Shown here: positions 44,501 through 55,134 of the stretch, one piece after another
Layout: the number at the start of each line of letters is the position of its first letter
How positions within the stretch are numbered: the first letter of the stretch is position 1
Source: Ettlia oleoabundans
Taxonomy: Eukaryota > Chlorophyta > Chlorophyceae > Chlamydomonadales
Length of the DNA stretch: 64,000 bases
Direction: 5' to 3'
Assembly: GCA_019693395.1 (NCBI GenBank)
Contig: JAAMXP010000457.1
Location: forward strand, 48,241 to 112,240
Made by a program: the position numbers and the translations under genes
The notes under the pieces: model-generated
The model's database searches: none
The model's input: only the letters and a program-made list of their open reading frames with translations
What the model was told of the DNA's origin: nothing

Positions 44501-47500
44501 GCATGCGTGGGGCAGGCAGGACGGTTGTGGGGCCTCGGATGTTCTTGGATGCTGGTCGATGGATCAACATGGTGTACCAATCGTGGGTGCCAGAGGGATG
44601 GGGGATGGGCCTGCGGCATGCCTTGCATGCATGCATGCTTGCTTGCTTGCTTGCTTGGGTGCTTGCTTGCTTGGGTGCCTTGTGTTCAAAGCCAATGGGT
44701 GCCGGCAGGTGTAAATTTGCTGCTGCCCATGTGATGCAGGGGCGTGCCGCATATCTGGGTGCGCCGGCTAACTCTCCTTCTTCTCGCATGTGCAGGATGC
44801 CCTGCGTGCCGCCGCGGCACGCGCCGCCTCTCCTGTGGGCACCGTGTTCCAGCCCACGATCACTTACGAGCCGCCGCCCACCTTCCACCAGACTGGCAAG
44901 GTCACGTCCGCCTTCCAGGACATTGTCGATGCATACGGTGAGGGACGCTAGAGTGGTGTATGTGTGGGGGGACGGGAGGGGGTATTGTGCTCGCTGGAAC
45001 GGGGAAGGTGCTGCCAGCGCTTTTGCTTGTCAAGACAATCCAGGGTTCTTAGAGTCGCACTATTGAACCCCTCACACCTGCTCTTGTACTACATGCAGGC
45101 ATTGCGAGGTACCGTGAGGCCAACCCCGCCGTCTTCACCATCATCACCTTCCCCTTCCTCTTTGCCGTCATGTTTGGAGACATTGGCCACGGAATACTCA
45201 TGCTGTTTTTCGCTCTGTTCCTGGTGGGTTGGGGTGAGGCATGCTCTTGCTTCTCATTGCAGTGCTGCTGTTTGTTGTGAGCCATGGGGCTAGGTCATAG
45301 TCTTGATCCTAGGTTAGTGCAGCTAGCTGCTGTTTGTCCTGGCCCCGTTGCATGCCATGCCGCCAGTGCCCTGCTGCGTGTCCATGCAGCCATGCTGCTG
45401 CTTTGCAGGATGTCAGATCGTCCCTGCTCCATTTTGGTCATGCTGTGGTCATGATGTCCTGCGTGCAGGTGCTGCGTGAGAAGAAGCTGGGCAAACAGGA
45501 CCTGGGAGACATACTGGGCATGATGTTTGGGGGTGAGCCACCTGTTGGTTCTGATGTGTTGGTGTTCATGTCCAGGGTTCAGCAGCTTACTGATAATGAT
45601 ACACACTCCTCTGACTGTTGTCGATTGTTTGCCTGTGTTTCGGTGCCGAACCTCTCCACTTGGCTGGGGAATGTAATGCGAAAGGCTCTGCTTGGGAGGG
45701 CTTTACAGCTGTTTCAGGAGTATGCCATGTTCCGTCCTGCCCATCTGCCTTTTCCGCAGGACGATACGTGATCCTTCTTATGGCGATGTTCTCCATCTAC
45801 ACCGGCTTCATCTACAATGAAATGTTCTCAGTGGGTGAGTGGGGCACAGGCAGCAGCTCATCATTTATCCTATTACTAGCATTAGGCCTGTCGGGCATCC
45901 GTGCTTATCTCGCATAAGTCCTTGCTGCCCCTTCTTGCTGTGAGGCAATGACGTATGGCTGTTGACAGAATTCTCGATACAGTGGCGCAGCAGTAATCCT
46001 CCACTCCCATCACCACCACCACCACCCCCGGCCCCCCTGCAACACTGGCGCCCCTTTTTTTGGCCTGCTTCCCTTGCCTCCACTTTTCCTTCCTGCTCGC
46101 AGTCACCACCTTCTTTGGCGGCACCCGGTTTGCCTGCGCCACCAACAAGGAGCTGACTGACCCCGTCACCATCCAGATGAACCCAGACTCATGCCCCTCA
46201 GCTTTTTCCACCGGCCTGGACATGACGGTGAGCTGCAGCTGCCAACGCAGCTTGCTGCTGCAGTGTTGCAAACATTGCCCTGTTTGTAATCGTCACCACG
46301 GCCCCCTTGCTGCGGCCTCAAAGCCCAGAGGGGCGAGGCAGATACACAGGGCAGGCAGTGCGAAGGCAGCCCCTGCAAATGCTGCTGGCGGCACTGCTGC
46401 TGGCGGCAGGGGCACAGGTAGCCTGAGCAGGGTTGGGTTGCACAAAGCCCTTTGCAGCCCGTCACATTCCTATTTGTCTCTGCCTCTGTGTGTAACACAC
46501 TGTTGCCCCTTCTTGAGAGATCATCCTCCAGTGCTGCCACCTTANNNNNNNNNNNNNNNNNNNNNNNNNNNNNNNNNNNNNNNNNNNNNNNNNNNNNNNN
46601 NNNNNCCCTTTGTGTTTGGCGTGGACCCCGTGTGGCATGGCACGCGCACGGAGCTGCAGTTCCTCAACAGCATGAAGATGAAGATGAGCATCCTGCTGGG
46701 GGTGGTGCAGGTGGGGAGAAATCAACTCTTGGTTGGGTTTGGGGGTGTGGGTCAAGCATGTTTGATTCACCACCACCAGCCATTGACAGGTACAGGAGTT
46801 GCAGGGACCAGGGTGTTCGCAGTTCCCGTCGCTGGTGTAGCCGTCACCACAGGAAGCATTACATTAACATGTTACTGCCACCCTTCTCCCCCCACATGCA
46901 GATGAACGCCGGCATCATTCTCTCCTACTTCAACCAGCGCTACTTTTCAGACTCCCTGTCAACCATCTGCGAGTTCATCCCGCAGGTGGGTGGAACGCCC
47001 CAGATAGGGGCTGCCGCAGGGGATGGGGTGGGCGGGGGTGGCAAAGGCTGGCGGCTGATTGCCTGGCGCGCTGACTGGCTGGCTCTCCATCTCACATGCG
47101 TGGCTGCGTCTGCATAAAACACCCTAGCGCCTCTTCAATCTCTCAAGCTTTCGTGTCTGAATCCCTGCCCCCAAACCTGCCCGTCGGGCACCATACAGCC
47201 CTTTGGATCCCCCACCCATCTCCTTGGCCACCCCGCACAGCCCATGCACATGTTCCAAGCACATCGCCCACCTGGCCCACATCGCATGATTCGGTCATAT
47301 TTGACAGCCAATCCACCACACCAAACCTTTCTCGCCCAAGGGTTGCACCCAGCCAACCTGTCCACCAGCTGTCTTGCTTTGCAGATGATCTTCCTCAACG
47401 CGCTGTTTGGCTACCTGTGCATCCTGATTGTGATGAAGTGGGCTACTGGCTCCACCGCAGACCTCTATCACACACTCATCTACATGTTCCTGTCGGTGAG

Positions 47501-49631
47501 GGCACCACCGCAAGCTGGTTCGGGTGTTGCATGTGAAAAGTGAATGGACCCTGGTTCAGTGATGACAGGATGGGAGGAGTCCCCTTCGCGGGGGGGGGGG
47601 GGGGGGGNNNGCTTTTCAACACACATACATGCGCGCACCCACGACTGCACACCTTGCTCCTATGTGTTGCAGCCGGGCAACGTGGACTGCAACGGCGAGT
47701 GCCCCGAGAACCAGATGTTTGCGGGTCAGGCGGGGCTGCAGGTCTTCCTGCTGCTCATTGCCTTTGTGGCGGTGCCCTGGATGCTGCTGCCCAAGCCGCT
47801 CATCCTGAAGAAGAGGCACGAGCAGCGCACACAGCGGGTGGGTGGGCGGTTGGTGGGATGCTGAGTGGCTGACTAAGTGAGCGTAGCTTGCATTGCCAGT
47901 TGATGGAAAGAATCATTGGCGATTAGATGCAGGAGGTCAGCGGTCGACGAGACCGACCTCCATTTCACTGACCGATCAGCGTTTGCTAGTTTGGACCCGG
48001 CAACCAGAGTATTTCAGCCTCGTGTTTGCTAGTTTCCTGCCGGGTAGCATCAAAGCGCATGTGTTCTGTCCTTCTGCTCAACCCCCTCCAGTGCCCTCTG
48101 CACGCGCATGGTCAAATGGACTGCTCCTTATCAGATGCCGCTCACCCCTGTGCTGCAGAGCGCCTCCTACGGGCTCATCAGCGCGGACGACAATGCCTTC
48201 CGCTTCCAGCGCTTCTCGGGTGGGTGTTCTCTTGAGGGACCGGGCTGGTGTGGCCGCACTTGTGACAGCGTGCGGCAGTATGTTGAGAAGTGCAGTTGAC
48301 AGGACTACACCAGAGGCATGATGCTCACCGCACAGCGCCCTACCCAGCACACTTGCCGCCCCTCCTGGCTGGCGTGCGCCACATCACCGCCATCATGTGG
48401 CCTCTGTTCTGTGCCCTCACCTTATCTCTGGCTTGAGCTTGTCTCGCCCAGGCCGTCTTCCTGCAGATGAGGAGAGCGTGGCGGGCAGCGATTCAGTCAC
48501 TGCGGGCCACACGCGGGCGCCAGCTAGGACCAGCGGCGCACACGCGGGTGGGGGGCATGGGGACGGGCACGGCGAGGAGTTTGAGTTTGGGGAGGTGATG
48601 GTGCACCAGGTGGGTGGGTGGGTGGTCAGTGCTCGGTGCCCGTCACTTTGTTGCTGCTGCTTCTGCCCTGCCGGAGATGCTGGATTTCTCGTGTCAGTGT
48701 GCGCATGATGCGCTGTGCTGCTTACCGCTGCTTGCTTGCGCTGCCTGGGCATCAGCACGTCCTTATCCTTCCTGTGCTGGTCCCAACCGCCCTTGGCCCA
48801 CAGGTTGAACCCCATCCGTTCTTCTCCTGCCTTTGCAGATGATCCACACCATTGAGTTTGTGCTGGGAGCCGTGTCCAACACGGCCTCCTACCTCCGCCT
48901 GTGGGCTCTGTCGCTGGCACACTCACAGGTGTGTCGGGGAATCACGGCTGCAGCATGCTGCAACATTTGAAAACAAGATGTAATTGGGGCCATTCCTAAG
49001 ACGGAATGGGCGCTTAGTTGCACTGTTATAAGCACAGTGGTAACTGATGACTTACCTATGGTCTGTTATCCACACTGATTGATGCTGACCTTTTGGATCT
49101 GCCAACACAACCTCAACGTTAACCTGCCTGCAGCTGTCGGCTGTTTTCTATGACCGCCTGCTGATGGGCTCCATCAAGGGTGGCGGCCCCGCCATCGGCA
49201 TAGTCGTAGGTGAGATGCACAGCCAACCACCTGAGCCGTGGCAGCTAAGCGGGCCGCCAAGTCAGGTCATCAGCCAAGTAGCCAGTAGCTTGTGCATGGG
49301 GCCTGTGCCGCAGATGGGCAGGCAGGGGCGGGGGCAAGCCGAGCCCAGCAGGCTCTTGGACCATGGTGCACAGTTTGGTTGAATGTTCACGCTTGAGCGT
49401 CCTGGTTGTCCTCATACCCTTACCCCACCTGCCTGTCACCCTCCCCTGCCCGCAGCCTTCTTTGTGTTTACCTGTGCCACCTTGGGTGTGCTGATGGTGA
49501 TGGAGAGCCTGTCTGCCTTCCTGCACGCGCTGCGTCTGCACTGGGTGGAGTTCCAGAACAAGTTCTACCACGGCGACGGCTACCAGTTCACGCCCTTCTC
49601 ATTTGAGACGGTGGATAAGGAGCCTTTGTGA
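41563..49631 (+). CDS. VHA-a: V-type proton ATPase subunit a (VHA-a / Vph1)
   Basis: I splice 23 in-phase exons (41563-41601, 41732-41851, 42126-42224, 42456-42575, 42843-42936, 43192-43364, 43654-43827 and so on to 49456-49631), at least 865 residues. It starts [20 protein letters not shown] and keeps the family order: the cytosolic N-terminal half ([40 protein letters not shown]) and the membrane half ([49 protein letters not shown]). [20 protein letters not shown] carries the essential proton-path arginine. The C-terminus is [16 protein letters not shown]. It forms the proton half-channels of the Vo sector on vacuolar, contractile-vacuole or Golgi membranes. The exon ending at 46710 starts inside or next to an N gap, so a few residues are missing. 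A Gly/His-rich insert (about 48500-48570) sits in the loop before the [11 protein letters not shown] helix. Confidence 0.97.
44621..44673. repeat. (TTGC)n / (ATGC)n tetranucleotide run
   Basis: Interrupted ttgc repeats follow an atgc run in a V-ATPase intron. The tract is polymorphism-prone simple sequence without coding potential. Confidence 0.85.
46545..46605. other. Assembly gap (61 N) at a V-ATPase exon edge
   Basis: The gap ends immediately before CCCTTTGTGTTTGGCGTGGA, which is already coding ([10 protein letters not shown]). The splice acceptor and perhaps a few codons of the exon are therefore hidden. Confidence 0.95.
47591..47610. other. Poly-G tract followed by a 3-N gap
   Basis: Seventeen Gs run directly into three Ns inside a V-ATPase intron. 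This is a homopolymer-induced assembly or base-calling break; no coding sequence is touched. Confidence 0.9.
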
Positions 49632-50858
49632 GTTTGGTGGGCTTGGGGCAGCACGAGTCGAGTTTAGGCCACTCGAGTTTAGGCCACTCTGGAGCATTGG
49701 CCAGGACACAGCACACAGCACTCGGCGTGTGCGGCAGGTGTCACTGCTCTTACGGGCTTGAGCTTGGAGTGTGCTGCAGTTTTGTTTCCATGTGATGGGA
49801 GAAAGCCGCTGCGAGTGGGCCTGATATGTCTCAAGCCGCTCCAGCCGTCGCTTGCTCCTGCACGGCCTTGAGACTGTCGAACTTTAGCTGCTGCCAGTGT
49901 GGTGGCAGATGTTAGTGCTTGCCTTTGTCACCGAGCGTGCCTATGTGCGTGCGTGTCTCCGTGCCGGTTTCATGCTTGCTGAGCTGTTTGAAGAGGTCAT
50001 GTGGGGAACCTCCTGTGTCCTGCTGTGTGTCATGGCCTAAGCGCATCGCCGCTCTGTGTAACAAATTCGCTTGTGAGTTTATATTGGATAGGCTTGGGTC
50101 TGGTAGCTACCCAAGCCAAGAGAGAGGCGTGAGCAGGGCTGAGTTGGCACTGCATCGGGGGTGGGGAGTTGTGCGGCGCGTGGGCGGTGCGAGGCTAGCT
50201 AGTATGCCTCTGTAACAAGCCGAAATGGCTCATGAAAACTCCTCATGTTGCCTATAGGTGTGTGCTGTGACGGTCTGACAGAACCTGCTGGGAAAAGCAG
50301 GTCGAGTGTGCGGACTGGCAGGGCGCCGGCGCCAGCAGGCAGGCCGGGTTGGTCCCACACCAGGCTTGGTGATGAAAAGCCCCGCTTCCTGTGGACGCTT
50401 GAGTTAACTTGCCAAATACCCGCTGGTATGCTCCGTCAAATATGAAGTGTTGCGCCACCTGATCTCACTCGACTCGGGTTGGAGGTCGCGCTCTCAACCC
50501 TACCATTACTCGCTCTTCTCGAGGCACGCTGCCAAAACACGCCCATCATCCTGCGCAGATAAAGAGATTGCAGAGTCCGCGAAGGCTTGGACGTCGCTCT
50601 GAGTAAGGGCCAGGGACCCCGCCACTTGTACCCGCAAAGAAAGCCACCCACTGGTTGGAGATTTTTGCTTCCTTGCATAAATCGCCTTGCTCTGCGCTGG
50701 CTGTTTATTTTTGCACCTGTTAGTTCGTTACAGGGGAGCTGGGAGCGGGTCTGACCCAGTCTCTGACACTACTATTTGCAGCGCGGCGCGCTGAGCTCGT
50801 GGTTGCCTGCAAGCCCCCCCAACGCTCTACTCTTAGCCTCGCCGCTTCTGGGCCCAGC
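49632..50858. other. V-ATPase 3' UTR and bestrophin 5' region
   Basis: No exon is supported. Two + strand TGTAA sites (50057-50061 and 50211-50215) mark likely V-ATPase 3' ends, 430 to 580 bases past the stop. The rest, about 640 bases, is the bestrophin promoter and 5' UTR. I see no strong TATA box. Confidence 0.55.
50211..50215 (+). promoter_or_regulatory. Putative TGTAA polyadenylation signal, V-ATPase a gene
   Basis: TGTAA lies 580 bases past the stop, with an alternative copy at 50057-50061. It was identified by motif and position only. Confidence 0.5.
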
Positions 50859-53800
50859 ATGAAGGCTCGTTGCCCTCATCCGGCCACGGGAGTGATGGCA
50901 ACGGCGGTCGGCCGCTCTGCACCTAGATTGCCCCCAGTCCCCCACCGCCGTCCCTTGGTGCACACTCCTGCCTCTGCCCGCCCCTCGGGTGGCTTAAGTC
51001 ACCGGTCAGCAGGCCGTCATCGGCACCAGGAGCTGGCGTGGGCCACCCCCGAACAGCAGCATGAGTTCCCGACCGGCAGCCTCGACGCGGCGGCGGTGCA
51101 GGCCGCAGAGGCAGCAATGGAAGACAAGCTGAAGCAGTATCATTGGACCAGCGATGCCTGGAAGGAAGAGTACCGCAAGCAGCTGCGAGTGGTAAGCCCG
51201 AATGCCTGCTGCCAGCTAGCCGCCAGCCCGACCCCTGCAGTCGCCGCCGCACTTGTTGCGGTGGCAGCTGATAGTAGTAAGGTTGATGAGCATGCGAGCT
51301 GATGCGGCAGTGTTGGCAGCATGCAGGGCGTCATCGCACCCCCATACCTGCCACTGAACCCCCCATACACCCACCCAACACCGAACACCGAACACCCGCC
51401 TCCACAACCTGGTTGCAGACGTTTGACTTTGAGCGGTGGAAGACCCACCGCAGCTCCGGCCGCTACCTGCGACACTTTGTCAGCCTGCTGCGCTCCAACA
51501 CGGTGCGCAGCCGCCACGCCTCGAGGCTCTGCTGGCGTCGCTGCTTGGGACTAGCCAACCCTTTCCCTGGCGGCAATTACTCGTACTGCTGCTCTTGACC
51601 TGTTTGACCCGCTCAGGCAACTTGGGTGAACCTCAGCTGAGCCCAGCATCTAGCTGTGCCATCCCTTCCTGACCAACATGTTGTCCACCCTGCTTTGTAA
51701 TTCCGGTTGTGCAGGTTCAAGGTCTGGCTCAACCGCTGGCATACGTGATGAGCGTGTCCCTGGGCGTGGCGGCATACCACGCAGCAGCAACGGTGAGCGC
51801 CGCATGCATTGCCTTAGGGGTTAGATCTGCTCGTCTACACTGCTGTGTACAAGTGCAATGTAACGTACGAAGTTGCTTTCTAAACTCAGCAGCTGCCAAG
51901 AGTGCTCAAACAGGGGCGATTTGTTCCTGCTGCCAGCCTACAACCCCATGCGGCTATGGTGAAAACTCCCCGACTCTCCGCCTCAGCCGTCCCCTAATGC
52001 CACCCTTTGCTGCTGCCCCTGAACTGCAGGCGGGCCACCTGCCGCTGTGGCCTGTGTTGAAGCTGGCTGCCAACGCCCCCTTTGGCCTCACCTCATTCGC
52101 CCTCTCACTGCTGCTGGTCTTCCGGTGAGAACTGCTGTCTTGGTCGCATGGCACAGCGTTGCACAGCAGCAGGGCGCTGGCAGAGGGGGCCCAGAGCTGC
52201 CACCCATTTGCTTGTTAAGCTGTCGTTTGGGTGCAGGCATTCAGCGCCGGCAGCAGCAGCAGCATTCACCCTGGCTATCACCTGCACCAGCTGCAACAGC
52301 CCAATATCCCCGCCAGCCAGCCCAACCCTTCTCCTGAATGTGCAAATGTTAATATTTACTGTACTGCCTCCCAACCCTCCCTGTACCGCAGCACCAACTC
52401 GAGCTACGGGCGGTGGGACGAGGCGCGCAAGATGTGGGGCTCCATCGTCAACCGCTCACGAGACATTGTGCGACAGGCGAGCTCCGCCGCCACCCCCAAC
52501 CCCCTCCCCCGCACACCAACCCAGCATGGCTTGCTCAGTCAGAGCTGCCATCAAGCCGTCTACTTTGCGTCTCTCTGTTGCATGGCTGACGATCAAGCCA
52601 ACTTGGCGGCAACCTTTGGCGACCGCCACCCGAGCGAGCAAGCATGCGGCTGATCACGTCTTTGCCTTGTGTGTGCCTGTCTGCAGGGCCTGGGCTACAT
52701 CCCCAGCCATCAGTCTGAGCTTCAGAGCATGCTGTGCCGATGGACCGTGGCTTACAGGTGACTGCCAAGCAGGGTGGCCCTGCAGGCTGGGGCTCGGCTC
52801 TGCCCATTCACCTGCAGCTGCTCAGCGCATTTAGCACAGCCTGCTGTGGTCCATGCCTCTCTCCCAACTGCTCGCTGACGTGGCTCTCGCCCTTCTTTCA
52901 ACCCGTACCTTACTGACTCTCCTCCCCCCTAACCAATCCACTGCTGCAGCCGGTCCCTAATGTGCCACCTTCGTGAGGGCGAGGACCTGGCTGCTGAGCT
53001 GCGGGATGTGCTGCTGCCTGACGAGCTGGAAGCGCTGCTGGCGGCAGAACACCGACCAAACTACTGCTGCCAGGTGGGTGGGCCGGCGGCCCGGGGGTTG
53101 CAGCGAGGCACTGCCGTACACACACAGCTGCTGCTATGCGGCAGGCCCAGCAGCAAGCAGGTTTCTTCTCCTTTCACATCTCCCTCTGGTGTGGGAGGCA
53201 CAAGTCTGGATTGTAAAACACGAAGAACTTGTGCAACGCATTGTGTCTACATGCCCGGTGTCTAACACACGCAACACACTTGCCCCTGCCCGCAGGTTCT
53301 GACTGAGGTTGTGCGCGAGGCGCAGCTTCCCTCCAGCGTCACCAGCAACAGTGACAGCACGGGAGCGGTGCCCGCGGGGGCTGCCTACCGCATGGACGAG
53401 AACTTGACGCTCTTCAATGTGAGCACGCGCTGGCTGCCCTGGCTGTGTTGTGCTGTCGTATGCATTGTTCTGTGAGGTAGACGTTTGTGAACACGTTTGT
53501 GAACACGTTTGTGAACACGTCTGTGGGCGCGCTCATGAACTTCCCTGCAACAAGCGAAGCCCATCTCACCTGCCGCTGCTGCCGCCGCTTCTTCCCTGCA
53601 GGACGTGACAGGCGGTTGCGAGCGCCTGCTGAAGACTCCCATTCCTCTGGCCTACACACGGTGAGGGACTGCTGCTGGCGGTAGCTCTGAAAATTTGCAG
53701 TCCCTGTTGTGTGGGCGCCTAGCGTGGTGGGCCACTCAACCGCGTTGTGCTCCATTACAGCCCATCTGCCTGTTCATCTGCTCCGTGTTTCCCTCTTCTT

Positions 53801-54453
53801 CTCAGGCAAACCACAATGTCACTGTGCTTGCCAGTTGAGCCGCCTAGTTACCATACTGGTCCCCTCGTGTGTGGCCCCGTGCCCTGCAGGCATTCCTCCC
53901 GCTTCATGATGATCTGGCTCACGCTGCTGCCCTTTGCCCTGTGGGACACATGCGGCTGGGCCATGCTGCCCGTCATCGCACTCGTCTCCTTTGTGCTGCT
54001 GGGTGAGGGATGCTCCCCTGCCTTGCGTGTGTACTGTTTGCCTGGGTGGGTTGAATGGGCTGGTACCTGAACCCACACATGCACGTGCACCGGGGCGCTC
54101 TGCAAGTGTTACCTCAACTCCTCACCCTTGCTTTTGACTTGCCCTGAAGTGTGCACCCCCCTGCCTCCGCTTAAGCAGGCATTGAGGAGATCGGTGTTGC
54201 CATTGAGGAGCCCTTCTCCATCCTGCCCCTGGAGGCCATCTGCCGCACAATCGAGCGCAACGTGAAGGAGATGAGTGCCAACCACCGCGCCCGCCAGGCA
54301 CGCCGCCTGCAGCAGCACGGCGCGATCAGCCCATCAGAGCTAATCAAGCGACACGCCCGCAACCACAATGGCAACGGCAGCAGCACCAATGGCAACAACG
54401 CAGTGCCGTCGCACCGGGGCATGCCGCAGCCCGCCGGGGTGGGGCAGTCGTGA
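50859..54453 (+). CDS. Bestrophin-like anion channel, probably plastid (VCCN1/BST type)
   Basis: Eleven exons join in phase to 479 residues: 50859-51191, 51419-51502, 51715-51792, 52030-52124, 52392-52476, 52687-52757, 52950-53073, 53296-53418, 53602-53660, 53890-54002 and 54179-54453. The first about 70 residues are rich in Arg, Ser, Pro and Ala with almost no acidic residues, as in a chloroplast transit peptide. The body shows UPF0187/bestrophin signatures: the first membrane helix (LAYVMSVSLGVAAYHAA), the second (PFGLTSFALSLLLVFRTNSS) continuing YGRWDEARKMWG, a later TM pair (FMMIWLTLLPFALWDTC; PVIALVSFVLLG) and IEEIGVAIEEPFSILPLEAI with IERNV. Plant VCCN1 is a thylakoid chloride channel, and Chlamydomonas BST1-3 are thylakoid proteins implicated in bicarbonate supply; which role applies is not visible. 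The tail is Asn/Gly/Ser-rich. The intron after 52476 has a GC donor. Confidence 0.93.
53481..53516. repeat. Three exact copies of a 12-bp unit in bestrophin intron
   Basis: The unit acgtttgtgaac is repeated three times head to tail, followed by a degenerate fourth copy. It lies in the intron after exon 53296-53418. Confidence 0.9.
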
Positions 54454-55134
54454 GCGGCATGGCCACCTCGGTCCCTCGGCACATCCTAACATGCCCTGCC
54501 ATCGCTGCCAGCTGTAACCATAGCAGTATTGTCATCAGCAGCCCTTCCCACGCCAGCCCCAAGACTCCTGGCTGTTGTCCCTCCCAACGCCTTACTTTCA
54601 GAGCCTGCCTTCCCCCCCCTCTGTCTCCTGCCCTTTTCCCCGTCTCCCCTCCCTCTTTGCCTCCCTGCCCGATCAGAAAATTTACCTTGTTCGCGCTTGT
54701 TCATACATGCCGCCGCGATACTCGCTGGCTCCCCTTGCTACCAATCACTGTCTAGTGTCGGCACCCTGCCCCTCTGTTACCCCTGACCTCCCATAGACCT
54801 GGTGCCTCCCTGTCCCCTTGCCTGTATTTCTTAGCAGTGCCTTTATCCTCGCCTTAACAACCCTCACCCGCCCTTTACCTGCTCAACCGCGCAACTGCAA
54901 TCAAAACGAATTGCTTGCCTTGTGCCAACAACACCCCTATTGAACTCGCTCTGTGAAATTCGAGGTGGTCCTTGTGGATTGCCTGGCTTCAATCCCTTGT
55001 AATGTCGAGTGCCCTGTGGGCTCGCCAACACATCAATCACAAACATCAGCTTGAGAAGCGAGGCTCAAAGGGTGGGGCAGCAGCTCACAAGTGGGGCTGG
55101 TCGGCATTAGTGGACTGCACAACTTCCAGTTCTT
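54454..55134. other. Convergent 3' UTRs of bestrophin (+) and membrane-protein gene (-)
   Basis: No exon was seen. + strand TGTAA at 54998-55002 would give bestrophin a 3' UTR of about 550 bases. The minus-strand gene stops at 55135, so the two 3' UTRs probably overlap or nearly meet. The 54600-54900 stretch is pyrimidine-rich. Confidence 0.6.
54998..55002 (+). promoter_or_regulatory. Putative TGTAA polyadenylation signal, bestrophin gene
   Basis: TGTAA lies about 545 bases past the stop and about 130 bases before the stop of the opposing gene. It was identified by motif and position only. Confidence 0.5.

Noticed and set aside
50799..50858. Earlier in-frame start for the bestrophin gene
   Set aside because: The codon at 50799 is GTG. 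ATG 50859 gives a good transit-peptide-like N-terminus.
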